This document shows positions 27,614 through 37,041 of a DNA stretch of 64,000 bases, piece by piece. The position numbers were made by a program, and so were the translations under genes. How positions within the stretch are numbered: the first letter of the stretch is position 1; each line of letters begins with the position of its first letter. A model generated the notes under the pieces. That model was not told the DNA's origin. It searched no databases and was given only the letters and a program-made list of their open reading frames with translations. The DNA is from Pleurocapsa sp. PCC 7327 (lineage in GTDB: Bacteria > Cyanobacteriota > Cyanobacteriia > Cyanobacteriales > Microcystaceae). Location of the stretch: contig NC_019689.1 in NCBI RefSeq assembly GCF_000317025.1, forward strand, positions 819,501 through 883,500, written 5' to 3'.

Positions 27614-28459
27614 TCACAGGGATTGACAGTTATCGAAGCGACTGAAAAGGATAACTGGGGTTAGCCACCACCAGTAGTAAAGTCTTTCGGCACCTAGTCC
27701 TATTTCCCAATAGGCAGCCGGAAGATGACCCGGAGGCCCATTGAGACTAAAATTGAGGCGTTCGTAAGCTACCCAGGTTCCTTGGTTATACCATCCCACG
27801 CGATCGCAAAATTGACACCAAATTTCGTAGCTAGCATCCAAAGTCCCGCCAACTTCTTGCCACAGCGACTGCTGGACGCTAAAGCCGAAATGTCCATTGC
27901 TGTATCTCGTCCAAAGGCGATCGATATTATGCAAGTCCCAAGCCGGAAAATTTTCTAGATCGGTTATTCTCAGCCAGCCTTCTTGATAGCGATCGCAGAC
28001 TCGTAATAAGAGAACTACTGTTTCTCTGTCTGCTTCTTGCCATTTTTTTTGTGCTAATAAGTCTTTTAATCGAGTCAGATCTACTGTCTCAATTTTTGTC
28101 AGTTTGCCTTTCAAAATTGGCTCGACTTTGACTTTTTCTCTCTCAAAAGAATGGGCATAAAATTCAGATAATCGGTTCATTAATTGTAGGCGTTCTTGCT
28201 GTAATTTTGCCACTTCAACTCGCAGGTATTCTACTTCTTGATTGGTTTTTTCCAGCTTTGATTGAACTTTCCATAGTTGCGATTGCGATCGCGTCCACCA
28301 TTCGCGTGCCCAAGTAGTTCTAACTCGTTCCTGCTTCAATAAAACTTCTGGTATTTCTGTGAGAGGCAATGTATAGTTTCTTAAATCCCATCCGCAGGTG
28401 CAACAAAAATTTACCTGCCCTCTAACATATTCTGTTTGACAGACCGGACATTGCTCCAT
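27614..28459 (-). CDS. Zinc-ribbon, coiled-coil and GUN4-domain protein
   Basis: About 281 residues from Met at 28459 (MEQCPVCQTEYV); an upstream Met at 28480 is also possible. The N-terminus holds a four-cysteine zinc-ribbon-like module (CPVCQ ... CCTCGW). A coiled coil follows (about 60-110, QSKLEKTNQEVEYLRVEVAKLQ). The C-terminal half is a GUN4 domain (about 130-262: LKDLLAQKKWQEADRET, FPAWDLHNIDRLWTRYS, HFGFSVQQSLW). Stand-alone GUN4 binds porphyrins and activates Mg-chelatase; multidomain GUN4 proteins of cyanobacteria are mostly uncharacterised. Tetrapyrrole sensing is an inference. Confidence 0.85.
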   Translation of the reverse strand: MEQCPVCQTEYVRGQVNFCCTCGWDLRNYTLPLTEIPEVLLKQERVRTTWAREWWTRSQSQLWKVQSKLEKTNQEVEYLRVEVAKLQQERLQLMNRLSEFYAHSFEREKVKVEPILKGKLTKIETVDLTRLKDLLAQKKWQEADRETVVLLLRVCDRYQEGWLRITDLENFPAWDLHNIDRLWTRYSNGHFGFSVQQSLWQEVGGTLDASYEIWCQFCDRVGWYNQGTWVAYERLNFSLNGPPGHLPAAYWEIGLGAERLYYWWWLTPVILFSRFDNCQSL

Positions 28460-28686
28460 TTTTAAATCTTTTCTTTTCACAAAGATTGGAGTTTTAAAAA
28501 CAGTACATTTGTTTCTGTATATCTAAGATATCCAGAAAAGATTAGGAAATAATTGTTGATTTAGTTAACCAAAACAATTGTCAATTAGCAATTTGTAATT
28601 CACAATTAAATACAAGAAATCTTTTCATTATTTAATTGTTAATTAACGGATACGATCGAGCACTGAATTTAAAAATCAGTGGTCTT

Positions 28687-28719
28687 TAATCAGTGGTGGA
28701 TACAAGCTCCTACTGATTA
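28687..28719. terminator. Inverted repeat downstream of the SirB1-type gene
   Basis: TAATCAGT (28687-28694) and ACTGATTA (28712-28719) form a perfect 8-base stem with a 17-base loop, 28 bases beyond the stop of the gene ending at 28748. Candidate terminator for the minus-strand operon. Confidence 0.4.
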
Positions 28720-28747
28720 AAATTGTGAATTGTATTGACTATTAATT

Positions 28748-29575
28748 CTACATAAACATTTTTATCTTATCAAGTAAATTGCGAATTATGTCTGTATCTT
28801 CTGCATCGGGAAAATTGGTAAGATACAAGTCTAATTCCTGAAAAGCTTGCACCCATTCACCTAGCTGATAGTAGAGAAGACCTTTATCTCGTAACTCTCT
28901 TCGATTATAAGGAAAGAGCAATAGAATTCTTTCCATTGCTGCGATCGCTTTTAATAATTCCTGTTTATTAATGTAAATAAATTTCAGATTGGTAAGCATT
29001 CTTGCTAAAATTTGTTTATTATCTACTGGGTCGAGGAAGTGTGACTCTAACTGCACGGGTTGTTGATAAATTTGTCTGAGTCTTTCTTCACAATCTTGCA
29101 CGAACAGAATCTCTCCTCGCTCGAAAACATCGACAAAAATTCCGACATTTTCAAAGTCCGGGCGAATCAAAAAATGCCCCGGCATTCCAATCCCTACCAT
29201 GGGAAAATCTATACGTTTAGCAACTTCTAAATAAATGACAGATAAACTAATAGGAATTCCCGTGCGGCGATCGATAACATCATTGAGAAAACTATTGCGA
29301 GGATCGTAATAGTCGCTCCTATTAGCCTGAAAGCCAAGATCGTCAAAAAGATACTGATTAATACTTTGTATTATTTTAAGAGGATATGATGTTTGAGGCA
29401 GACGTTCTTGAAGTTCTTCTGCCATCGTATCGAGAGCATTAAGATATTTCTCAATATCCAGAACTGGATATTCTTCTTGTGCTATATAAAGTGTAGCTTT
29501 AGCTAAATCGATCTCAGAATCGGATCGCGCTATTTCTTGGGAAAAATTTTGCCTTCCTACTGAAAAATCCATCAT
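28748..29575 (-). CDS. SirB1-type transglutaminase-like/TPR protein
   Basis: About 275 residues from Met at 29575 (MMDFSVGRQNFSQEIA); an earlier in-frame Met at 29641 would overlap the upstream gene and looks wrong. The N-terminal part is the SirB1 N transglutaminase-like domain (about 55-185: NSFLNDVIDRRTGIPISLSVIYLEVAKR, then VGIGMPGHFLIR with the conserved His). A C-terminal tetratricopeptide-like segment follows (LLYYQLGEWVQAFQELDLYL). The Cys of the transglutaminase triad is not apparent. It is 17 bases downstream of the CruP-like gene and likely co-transcribed. Confidence 0.85.
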   Translation of the reverse strand: MMDFSVGRQNFSQEIARSDSEIDLAKATLYIAQEEYPVLDIEKYLNALDTMAEELQERLPQTSYPLKIIQSINQYLFDDLGFQANRSDYYDPRNSFLNDVIDRRTGIPISLSVIYLEVAKRIDFPMVGIGMPGHFLIRPDFENVGIFVDVFERGEILFVQDCEERLRQIYQQPVQLESHFLDPVDNKQILARMLTNLKFIYINKQELLKAIAAMERILLLFPYNRRELRDKGLLYYQLGEWVQAFQELDLYLTNFPDAEDTDIIRNLLDKIKMFM

Positions 29576-29592
29576 TGGTTTGCTCTTTTTTA

Positions 29593-31134
29593 TTACTTGT
29601 GATAATCTCCACCAGAACCATATTGCCAAGCATCTAACCAACGATGGTAGTAATATTGCGGCACTGGAGGTAAATTCTTTATCGCGGGTTGGAGCGATTT
29701 TCCTAAAGGATATAAACCGCTATAAAGTGCCAAGTTAATGTAATGAATGCTCCAATCTAATAAAGAAAAAATGCCAACCTGAGGCAGAATAGGTAAAACT
29801 AATTTAGGATTGACTAAAGGTAAAGTTTTAGAGAGTGCTGAAAATTGAATGACATCTTGAAGAAACGGTTTGAGAACATCATCGCCTAATTTATCCATGA
29901 CTTGAAAAACGCCGCTCATGAGGTCGTTAATTTGATTGGGAGATACTTTTTTATCTATCCCGACGCTCATGGCTTTCTGAAAAAGCCAAGTTACAGAAAT
30001 ATTAGGTTGGTAAGGTTGTAATAAGGATAAAGCATTGCGATCTAAAAGATTAATTTTTAGAGCTTCATCGATCCCAAACGTCAAGCGTTTTAGATGCCTG
30101 ACCATCGATCCAAATCCGCCAAAACTAACGGGAGATTGACCACCGGCACTATCTCCCACCGCTAGAATTCGATTCCAAGGCAGGTGAAGGGGACTTTTAG
30201 GATAAGAGGGGAAAAACCCAAATAAAAAACGCTCGAATTGTAGTTGGTTTAATTCTACATTTTGATACTCTGGTAAAAGACGCAGATACTCTTGCATGAA
30301 AAATTCTAAACTGAAGCGATCGCGATGGGTATCGACATAGGTAAATAGATAAGTCGTTCTACCATCTTTTGCTGGAAAAGCTTCCCAAAAATACTGACAT
30401 TGGTTAAGAATTGGCGTAAAAGAAACAATTAAATCGCCCGTTTCATTGTGAGGATAACCTTTGGCACAACTGCCAACAACTAAACAGACTCCGGCTGGTT
30501 TTTCTCCTCGTCTCGCTTGTTTAACAATTGGAGAGAAATGACCCATGGCATCGATTAGCAAGCGAGTTTTTAAAGCATGTTCTCCTGCTTTGATTAGAAC
30601 GCCATCGGGATGAATCGTCGCTGAATCGAAAGGTTTTTTTTCTAATAAAATTCCGCCAGCTTCTAAAAATTTTAATTTCAGGGTTTCTAATAGATATACA
30701 GGGTCGATACCAATATTGAGAACATCTCTAACCCAAACTTCAGAACCTTGAAAAAAGCTCACGCGAGCGGGATTGTATTCAGTCGCGATCGCGCGATCTA
30801 ATTCGGCTTCCGAAAGAAGATCTAATTCTAAAAATACTTCTAATTCTTGACGAGAAATATTCCATTCCTGATCTCTGCCTCGGAGAATTCCTCGCTCGAT
30901 CAGAGCAACCCGCCAACCTCGTTTTTGCAAAGCTGCGCCAATGAGAATTCCCAACGTACCGCCACTAATGACGACATCCCAATCCGTATTGCCGAGCAAT
31001 TCTCGGCTCTCGTCAATGACACAAGGAACGGATGAAGAGCCCAAGCGAAGTTCCTGCCAGAGCTTATCGGCTGCTCGCAGTCGTTCGAGTACGTCGCCGG
31101 GGAGTTGCGAGAGAACGCGATCGCTTAGTTTCAT
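29593..31134 (-). CDS. cruP: FAD-dependent lycopene-cyclase-like protein (CruP type)
   Basis: A 513-residue flavoprotein. A Rossmann FAD-binding motif sits at about 53-82 (DVVISGGTLGILIGAALQKRGWRVALIER), with GDSAGGQSPVSFGGFGSM as the second FAD contact. The N-terminal helix LERLRAADKLWQELR and overall length match CruP, the paralogue of the CruA lycopene cyclase found in cyanobacteria and plants. CruP itself has been linked to limiting carotenoid epoxidation and oxidative stress rather than to cyclisation. The family call is firm; CruP over CruA is my judgement from length and N-terminus. Divergent from the penicillin-binding protein gene. Confidence 0.75.
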   Translation of the reverse strand: MKLSDRVLSQLPGDVLERLRAADKLWQELRLGSSSVPCVIDESRELLGNTDWDVVISGGTLGILIGAALQKRGWRVALIERGILRGRDQEWNISRQELEVFLELDLLSEAELDRAIATEYNPARVSFFQGSEVWVRDVLNIGIDPVYLLETLKLKFLEAGGILLEKKPFDSATIHPDGVLIKAGEHALKTRLLIDAMGHFSPIVKQARRGEKPAGVCLVVGSCAKGYPHNETGDLIVSFTPILNQCQYFWEAFPAKDGRTTYLFTYVDTHRDRFSLEFFMQEYLRLLPEYQNVELNQLQFERFLFGFFPSYPKSPLHLPWNRILAVGDSAGGQSPVSFGGFGSMVRHLKRLTFGIDEALKINLLDRNALSLLQPYQPNISVTWLFQKAMSVGIDKKVSPNQINDLMSGVFQVMDKLGDDVLKPFLQDVIQFSALSKTLPLVNPKLVLPILPQVGIFSLLDWSIHYINLALYSGLYPLGKSLQPAIKNLPPVPQYYYHRWLDAWQYGSGGDYHK

Positions 31135-31433
31135 CGAGATTTCTTGACAATTTCTTACTTTTGCTCATCTCTATCTTAACCTGCCAAACCGTCTCTCCCA
31201 GCAGAAGCAGCAAAATCAAGGAATCATGGGCGAGAGGCAACATTTGTTAATCTCCGGAGACTGCCATTTTAAAAACGCTAGGCTAGTCTAGAGTTACGAT
31301 GGTTTTAGCAATGTCAGACAAAACCGACCGAGGTTGATAAAAACTATGTGTGGTCAAGTGTGTGAGAGTGAAAAACGCCAAGAAACCGGATTGAGGACGC
31401 TATCATCCAGCTCGAATTCTTTAAAGGGGTGAT
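31135..31433. promoter_or_regulatory. Divergent promoter region with a perfect palindrome
   Basis: About 300 bases between the CruP-like gene (-) and the penicillin-binding protein gene (+). Contains a perfect 10-base palindrome TCTCCGGAGA at 31251-31260. A good ribosome-binding site AAAGGGGTGAT lies just before the ATG at 31434. No gene is seen. Confidence 0.45.
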
Positions 31434-33269
31434 ATGCGATCGATCCAAAGACAGAAATTCAAAAGAGTTTTTTTTCCATTGACGATCGCCGAACCCTTAA
31501 GGTTCCCAGCGAAACTCAAACAGAAGGGAAGAACTGTCGGGCGGCAGTTTCAACCACTTCTGATTATGTTATTTATCAGTCTGGTTTTGCTCGGAGGCAT
31601 TGGCTCGCGTCTGGTTTATCTCCAGCTAATCGAGGGTCAAATTTATCGCGAAAAGGCAGACAACAATCGCATTCGCATCATTCCGAAACCGCCAGTTCGG
31701 GGAAATTTGTTCGATCGCAAGGGTAAAGTTCTCGCCACGACGCGCCTAACCCACGCCGCCTATCTTTGGCCCATGGTACAACTGCGAGCGGACTGGCCCG
31801 AACAACTCGCTCGCCTCTCAAAACTACTAACCATACCACAAGCAGAACTCCAGCAGAAAATTGAGCAGGCTGGCGCTAACACCCCTACCCTAATTCGGAT
31901 CGCTCGCAGCCTTACTCCGGCTCAGATTACTGCCCTCGAAGAATACAAAAGTGGATTTGAGGGCATAGAAGTCGATATCGAAACGGTGCGCAGCTATCCC
32001 AACAAGCAGTTGGGCGCTCATATTCTCGGCTACACTGGAGAACTGAATGCCGAAGAACTCGCCAAACGCCGCGCCGAAGGCTATCGCATGGGCGATATCG
32101 TCGGCAAGATGGGCGTAGAAGCCGCCTACGAAAAACAGCTCCGAGGCGAATGGGGAGGGCTACAGCTTGAAGTAGATGGTTCTGGCAAAGCGATCCGAGT
32201 TTTGGGACAGAAAATCGCTAAAGCTGGCGAAGACGTAACCCTGACGTTGGATTTAAACGTGCAAAAAGCGGCTGAAGCGGCACTTGGTAGCCGCAAAGGG
32301 GCGATAGTCGCGCTCGACCCCAGAAATGGAGCTGTATTAGCTCTAGCCAGCAATCCCACCTTCGATCCCAATATCTTTTCCGGTCAAATTACGACCGCAA
32401 CTTGGAAGAAACTCAACAGTCAAGGCAATCCCTTTATCAACCGAGCGCTGCAAGGGTTTCCTCCCGCGTCTACTTTTAAGGTGATAACGCAAACGGCAGG
32501 GATGGAATCCGGCAAATATCCGCCCAATACTATCCTGCCAACCTTCGCCTATCTCCACGTGGCAGGAACGGCATTTGGGGAATGGAATAAAGCGGGATTC
32601 GGTTCGCTGGGATATGTCAGGGCAATGGCTTGGAGTAGCAATACCTTTCACGGTCAAATCGGCAAAGGCGTAGGAGGACCGACTCTGATCGAATGGGCGC
32701 GCCATTATGGGTTTGGATCGAGGACGGGAATCGAACTCAAAGAAGAAACTCCTGGTTTAATTGCCGACGATGCTTGGAAGCGAAAACGATTTGACATGAA
32801 GTGGTCGGATGGCGACACGGTAAATATGTCCATCGGACAGGGATTCACCCTGGCAACGCCGTTGCAGGTGGCAGTTATGTTTTCGGTTCCCGCTAACGGC
32901 GGCTATCTAGTCAAACCGCATCTGCTCAAAGACGACAGCGACCCGAACAAGTACCGTAAGTCTATGAATCTCAAACCAGGAACGATTAAAACTCTCCGGG
33001 AAGGATTGCGAGCAGTTATCGCCAGCGGCACCGGAAAAGCTCTGAATGTCGCGCATTTACCGCCTGCTGCTGGCAAAAGCGGCACTGCCGAAGCACCTCC
33101 CGGTAAAAACCATGCCTGGTTTGGGGCGTTTGCCCCTTACGATCGACCGGAAATCGTCGTAGTTGCCTTTGCCGAACATTCTGGCGGCGGTGGCGGTAAG
33201 GTAGCTGCACCAATGGTCAAACAAGTTATGGAGGCTTATTTCAACAAGCGGCCGAAGAAGAATCAATGA
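31434..33269 (+). CDS. mrdA: Penicillin-binding protein 2 (class B transpeptidase)
   Basis: Peptidoglycan DD-transpeptidase of the elongation machinery, 611 residues. One membrane anchor (about 42-66) follows a basic cytoplasmic tail. The PBP dimerisation domain covers about 75-255 and the transpeptidase about 285-600. Active-site motifs: Ser346-Thr-Phe-Lys349, Ser401-Ser-Asn403 and Lys548-Ser-Gly-Thr551. Length and motifs are typical of MrdA. It is not next to mreBCD or rodA in this window. Confidence 0.95.
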   Translation: MRSIQRQKFKRVFFPLTIAEPLRFPAKLKQKGRTVGRQFQPLLIMLFISLVLLGGIGSRLVYLQLIEGQIYREKADNNRIRIIPKPPVRGNLFDRKGKVLATTRLTHAAYLWPMVQLRADWPEQLARLSKLLTIPQAELQQKIEQAGANTPTLIRIARSLTPAQITALEEYKSGFEGIEVDIETVRSYPNKQLGAHILGYTGELNAEELAKRRAEGYRMGDIVGKMGVEAAYEKQLRGEWGGLQLEVDGSGKAIRVLGQKIAKAGEDVTLTLDLNVQKAAEAALGSRKGAIVALDPRNGAVLALASNPTFDPNIFSGQITTATWKKLNSQGNPFINRALQGFPPASTFKVITQTAGMESGKYPPNTILPTFAYLHVAGTAFGEWNKAGFGSLGYVRAMAWSSNTFHGQIGKGVGGPTLIEWARHYGFGSRTGIELKEETPGLIADDAWKRKRFDMKWSDGDTVNMSIGQGFTLATPLQVAVMFSVPANGGYLVKPHLLKDDSDPNKYRKSMNLKPGTIKTLREGLRAVIASGTGKALNVAHLPPAAGKSGTAEAPPGKNHAWFGAFAPYDRPEIVVVAFAEHSGGGGGKVAAPMVKQVMEAYFNKRPKKNQ

Positions 33270-33333
33270 TATATATGGTACAACATCCGAGCAATTTGTA
33301 CTTTGGGTGTGGTAATAATAGAGAAAAAGTTTC

Positions 33334-33353
33334 GTCCAGGACAGTCCAGGACA
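33334..33353. promoter_or_regulatory. Tandem 10-base palindromic repeat, candidate operator of the HTH gene
   Basis: GTCCAGGACA occurs twice, perfectly and head to tail (33334-33343 and 33344-33353), ending 7 bases before the ATG at 33361. Each unit holds GTCC-A-GGAC, an inverted repeat. The 10-base period puts both units on the same face of the helix, which fits cooperative protein binding. I noticed no other copy in the window. Confidence 0.65.
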
Positions 33354-33360
33354 AAAGACT

Positions 33361-33975
33361 ATGGAAATCGATCGCGTACCTATTACCCAACTCCCCTCCC
33401 GCTATGGGATTGCTCGTTCTAACCTCTACACTCGACTAAAAGACCTGGGGATCGAACCAGAAAGGCAAGGCAAGAAAGCGTTTGTCAATGCCGAACAATT
33501 ACAACTGTTAGATGCTCTACACGAACACATTCAGAAGGGCGGCGTTACCTCTGAATTTCTAAGAAATATAGATGCTCGCATTCAGCCAGATCGGGCTTTA
33601 GCAGAGTTGCCGACCGAACAAATTCCCTTATTTCAGCCAGCCACCTTTGTCGCCGTAGTAGAAGCCATCGTCAAGCGCCTCTTACCTTCTACTGGAAGTC
33701 GCCTATCTTATCTGCGAGAATTAGAAGAGGCTTATGAGAAAGGTTGGCTGCTAAGTACTTCGGAAATCGCAGACCTCCTAAAGATGTCTCCTAAAACCAT
33801 AGCAGCCTACGGACAGGAATTTGAAGATGCCGGTTTTGTCTTCACCCGTGTCGGAATTCGTAAAGGCGGAGAAATCGCCTGGGCAATAGACAAGCACTCT
33901 TCCCTCGACGTGCTGCCAAATCAGTTAGACATTGGCATTAAGGAGGCTTTTTCGTCAGATTTTGACCCCGAATAG
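33361..33975 (+). CDS. Two-HTH DNA-binding protein of unknown function
   Basis: A 204-residue protein with two helix-turn-helix-like segments. The N-terminal one (about 7-45, ITQLPSRYGIARSNLYTRLKDLGI) with QGKKAFVNAEQLQLLD resembles MerR/excisionase-type wings. The C-terminal one (about 138-170) reads LLSTSEIADLLKMSPKTIAAYG followed by a wing-like FVFTRVGIRKGGEIAW. No enzyme motif is visible. The tandem GTCCAGGACA repeat sits in the ribosome-binding region, so autoregulation by this protein is a natural guess. Convergent with the PaaK-like gene. Function unknown. Confidence 0.75.
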   Translation: MEIDRVPITQLPSRYGIARSNLYTRLKDLGIEPERQGKKAFVNAEQLQLLDALHEHIQKGGVTSEFLRNIDARIQPDRALAELPTEQIPLFQPATFVAVVEAIVKRLLPSTGSRLSYLRELEEAYEKGWLLSTSEIADLLKMSPKTIAAYGQEFEDAGFVFTRVGIRKGGEIAWAIDKHSSLDVLPNQLDIGIKEAFSSDFDPE

Positions 33976-33997
33976 CTAACTACTCCCATCGCTTCCG

Positions 33998-35323
33998 CTA
34001 ATTCACGCGACTCGCGATCCGAGAGACTTTGCCCGTCGCGTTGCGCGGAATTTGTAATACGTGCTTCACGGTTATCGGCGGTACGATCGCTCCTTGTTTT
34101 TCTAACTTGCGCTGCAACGCATCTACCAACTCGGAGTCCGCTACTTGATTAGAGGGATTGCTGAGCAATATGCGAAGTCCGCTCGCATCGCGAACGACTT
34201 GCCATTCGCTGACGGGTAATGCATCCAGGATTTGATGGAAAATATGGGGATGTACCTTGATTTCGTCACCCGTTGTCGCTGGCAAGGAGAGGATTTCCTC
34301 TCTACGTCCTTGAATGTCTTCAATTAGAGGGTAAGGACGGCCGCAGGGACAGGGATCGGCCGCCATGCGCACACTGTCGCTCAACTCGTAGCGGATTAAA
34401 GGTTGAGTGCGATTGAAAAGAACGCTCAGGAGTAACTTGTCGCCGTAAACTCCTGGCGGTACGGGACGATTATTTTCATCTACGACTTCAACGATCGCCA
34501 AGTCTTCAAATAGATGTAATCCTTGATGTAAATCGCATTCCGCCGCGATCGCGCCGACTTCGGTAGAGACATATTGGTTAAAAAGTTTTGCTTTCCAAGC
34601 TTTTTCAATTCGCTGCCGCATTTCGTCCGTCAGCACTTCGGAGGTACTAATGATGTAACTCGGTTCGATCTCAAGCCGCCCATCGAGCTGTTCGTCTGCT
34701 AGTAGGTAAAGTATGGAAGCATAAGCGACTAAAACTTCTGGCTGCCAAATATTGAGTTTCTCGGCGATGCGTTGTATCGGTTCGCTTGCATCTATGCGCA
34801 GTTCTCCTGCCCGGCGGACGGTAGCGCTAATTCTCGCCGACATGTGCCAAGGGGTTGAGGATGCAACGACAGCTGAGAGCATTGCTCCCTCTAGGGACAT
34901 CATGTTTTGAGCGCGTACAAACGAAGCGAGGACGGTCGCCCACTCCCAAGGGTCGAACAGAAATAGTCCGGGACTTCCCGTGCAGCCCGATGTCGCGCTC
35001 ACCCAATAGCGTCCCAGATATTCGTCCTTTCGTAAGTTCCGGATATGAGCTTCAACGTCGGTTCGACGAATAGTACGATCCGTGACCAACTCGTCAAAGC
35101 ATTCCATCATCATTCCTTTAGTAAGGACGGGCAACGCTTGCAGGGGACGGTCGGTTAACCCGCGATGAAATTGCTGGTAAAAGGGCGATCGCGCATAAAC
35201 ATACTGGCGCAGGCGGCGCAACGCCTTGGCTTGGTACGCCTCTAATTGCTCGTGCGTCCAGCGATCGCGACGCTGTAGCTGCCAGCGCTTCAGCAGCATT
35301 CTTATCAAAATCTGGACGTTCAT
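33998..35323 (-). CDS. PaaK-like adenylate-forming enzyme (phenylacetate-CoA ligase/F390 synthetase family)
   Basis: A 441-residue AMP-forming ligase of the PaaK branch. The phosphate-binding loop is [11 protein letters not shown] (about 109-119). [15 protein letters not shown] and the Cys-rich [17 protein letters not shown] match the PaaK/CoF synthetase family, and the C-terminal swinging domain ends with the conserved Lys in [10 protein letters not shown]. The family activates a carboxylate as adenylate; the substrate here is unknown. Its ATG overlaps the TGA of the HoxF-like gene (ATGA), so the two are translationally coupled, a pairing I do not recognise from any known pathway. Confidence 0.85.
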   Translation of the reverse strand: MNVQILIRMLLKRWQLQRRDRWTHEQLEAYQAKALRRLRQYVYARSPFYQQFHRGLTDRPLQALPVLTKGMMMECFDELVTDRTIRRTDVEAHIRNLRKDEYLGRYWVSATSGCTGSPGLFLFDPWEWATVLASFVRAQNMMSLEGAMLSAVVASSTPWHMSARISATVRRAGELRIDASEPIQRIAEKLNIWQPEVLVAYASILYLLADEQLDGRLEIEPSYIISTSEVLTDEMRQRIEKAWKAKLFNQYVSTEVGAIAAECDLHQGLHLFEDLAIVEVVDENNRPVPPGVYGDKLLLSVLFNRTQPLIRYELSDSVRMAADPCPCGRPYPLIEDIQGRREEILSLPATTGDEIKVHPHIFHQILDALPVSEWQVVRDASGLRILLSNPSNQVADSELVDALQRKLEKQGAIVPPITVKHVLQIPRNATGKVSRIASRVN

Positions 35324-36942
35324 ACTGTCCTCTTTTCCTCTCGCTCTTGCCGACTTTTAATCAAGGCTAAATAGTCGTCTCGGAAATAGCGCAGCGTACT
35401 CAAAATCGGATTGGGAGCAGATTGTCCCAAGCCACACAGACTGGTAGATTTAACCATGTCGCACAACTCTTCGAGTCGTTCTAGATCGGCAAGCAAGGCT
35501 CTACCTTCGCGAATCTTCGTCAGCAACCGATATAACTGCACCGTACCGACGCGACAGGGAGTGCACTTGCCGCAGGATTCCTCCATGCAAAACTCCATGA
35601 AGTAGCGGGCAACATCGACCATGTTGGTATCTTTATCCATTACGATCGCGCCGCCAGAACCCATGATCGAACCGAGTTGTACTAAAGATTCGTAATCGAC
35701 GGGCGTATCGAACGCCTCAGCGGGAATGCATCCCCCAGACGGCCCCCCCGTCTGTACCGCCTTTGCTTCACCGCCATCGGGAACGCCGCCGCCCATTTCC
35801 TCGACAATCTGCCGCAGGGTAGTTCCCATCGGCACTTCGATCAAACCTGTATTGCGAACTTTGCCTGCTAGGGCAAAGACTTTCGTTCCTTTGCTCTTTT
35901 CCGTGCCGATGCTGGCAAACCAGTCAGCACCCTTGCGAATAATCCAGGGAACGTTTGCCAAGGTTTCAACGTTGTTAATCAGCGTCGGATATCCCCATAA
36001 ACCGGATTCGGCAGGATAGGGCGGACGCGGGCGAGGGGTGCCGCGCTTGCCTTCAATCGATGCCATTAATGCCGTTTCTTCGCCGCAGACATAAGCTCCC
36101 GCCCCAATGCGCAGATCGATGCGAAAGTCGAAGGGAGAATCAAAAATTTGGCTGCCCAACAAGCCGAGGCGTTGCGCTTGGCGAATTGCCATCTGAAGGC
36201 GGCTAATGGCTAGGGGATATTCGGCTCGAATATAGATATAGCCTTGGCTAGCGCCGATCGCATAAGCCGCGATCGCCATTCCTTCTAAGATGCGATGGGG
36301 ATCGCTCTCCAAGACGCTGCGATCCATATAAGCACCGGGATCGCCTTCGTCGGCGTTGCAGATGACATACTTGCGATCGGCTTTTTCCTTGGCAACCGTC
36401 GCCCATTTTAATCCCGTGGGATACCCCGCGCCGCCGCGTCCCCGCAAACCGCTACGAGTAATTTCTTCTATGACCTCGTTGGGTTTCATCTCGTGCAAGA
36501 CGTGGTAAAGCGCTTGATAGCCCGATACCGCGATGTAGGCTTCAATCCGTTCCGGATCGATCTTGCCGCTATTTTCTAGCACGATCGGCAGTTGCCGCGT
36601 AAAAAATGGATGCTTGAGGTCGCCTTTTTGACAGGTTGCTTCTTTCCCATCGAGGGCGGCGGCGATAATAGAAGGAGCATCGTCTGGGGTAACTTTTTCG
36701 TAGAGCGTCCCTTCCGGATCGACTCCTACTAGCGCTCCCTGACAGCACAAACCCATACAGCCAACGCCGCATACCCGAATGCGATCGCTCAACTGGGCTT
36801 GGTCAACTGCTTTCTCAAGACTTTCTTTCACAGCAGCCGAGTTAGCCGACATACACCCCGCCGCCATGCAACAACGAATTTGGATGGGTTTTTGAGAGGC
36901 GCGTTCGCGATCGGCAATTTCTAGTAGTTCGCTCAAATCCAT
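35320..36942 (-). CDS. hoxF: HoxF-like diaphorase subunit (NADH:acceptor, FMN and FeS)
   Basis: A 540-residue protein closely matching cyanobacterial HoxF, the NAD(P)H-binding flavin subunit of the bidirectional NiFe hydrogenase. Domains: an N-terminal thioredoxin-like [2Fe-2S] domain (Cys25, Cys30, Cys58, Cys62), an FMN-binding [13 protein letters not shown], the NADH-binding [13 protein letters not shown], and a C-terminal [4Fe-4S] motif [11 protein letters not shown] with the distal SLCGLG. In known hox clusters hoxE precedes it and hoxU, hoxY and hoxH follow; none is here. It is coupled to a PaaK-like ligase instead. It may work with hox genes elsewhere or be an orphan paralogue. Ribosome-binding site AAGGAGA is upstream. 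Confidence 0.85.
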   Translation of the reverse strand: MDLSELLEIADRERASQKPIQIRCCMAAGCMSANSAAVKESLEKAVDQAQLSDRIRVCGVGCMGLCCQGALVGVDPEGTLYEKVTPDDAPSIIAAALDGKEATCQKGDLKHPFFTRQLPIVLENSGKIDPERIEAYIAVSGYQALYHVLHEMKPNEVIEEITRSGLRGRGGAGYPTGLKWATVAKEKADRKYVICNADEGDPGAYMDRSVLESDPHRILEGMAIAAYAIGASQGYIYIRAEYPLAISRLQMAIRQAQRLGLLGSQIFDSPFDFRIDLRIGAGAYVCGEETALMASIEGKRGTPRPRPPYPAESGLWGYPTLINNVETLANVPWIIRKGADWFASIGTEKSKGTKVFALAGKVRNTGLIEVPMGTTLRQIVEEMGGGVPDGGEAKAVQTGGPSGGCIPAEAFDTPVDYESLVQLGSIMGSGGAIVMDKDTNMVDVARYFMEFCMEESCGKCTPCRVGTVQLYRLLTKIREGRALLADLERLEELCDMVKSTSLCGLGQSAPNPILSTLRYFRDDYLALIKSRQEREEKRTV

Positions 36943-36969
36943 ATTCCAGCCATCTCCTTGCCACGACTG

Positions 36970-36993
36970 GTTTAGTTCTATGTTTAGTTCTAT
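36970..36993. promoter_or_regulatory. Perfect 12-base tandem repeat upstream of the HoxF-like gene
   Basis: GTTTAGTTCTAT occurs twice head to tail (36970-36981 and 36982-36993), 27 bases upstream of the hoxF-like start at 36942. Its position fits an operator or promoter element. Confidence 0.55.
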
Positions 36994-37041
36994 CTTGAAG
37001 TTAGACCAGGATGTTGAGGAACTTGTGAGGAAAGCATCGAA

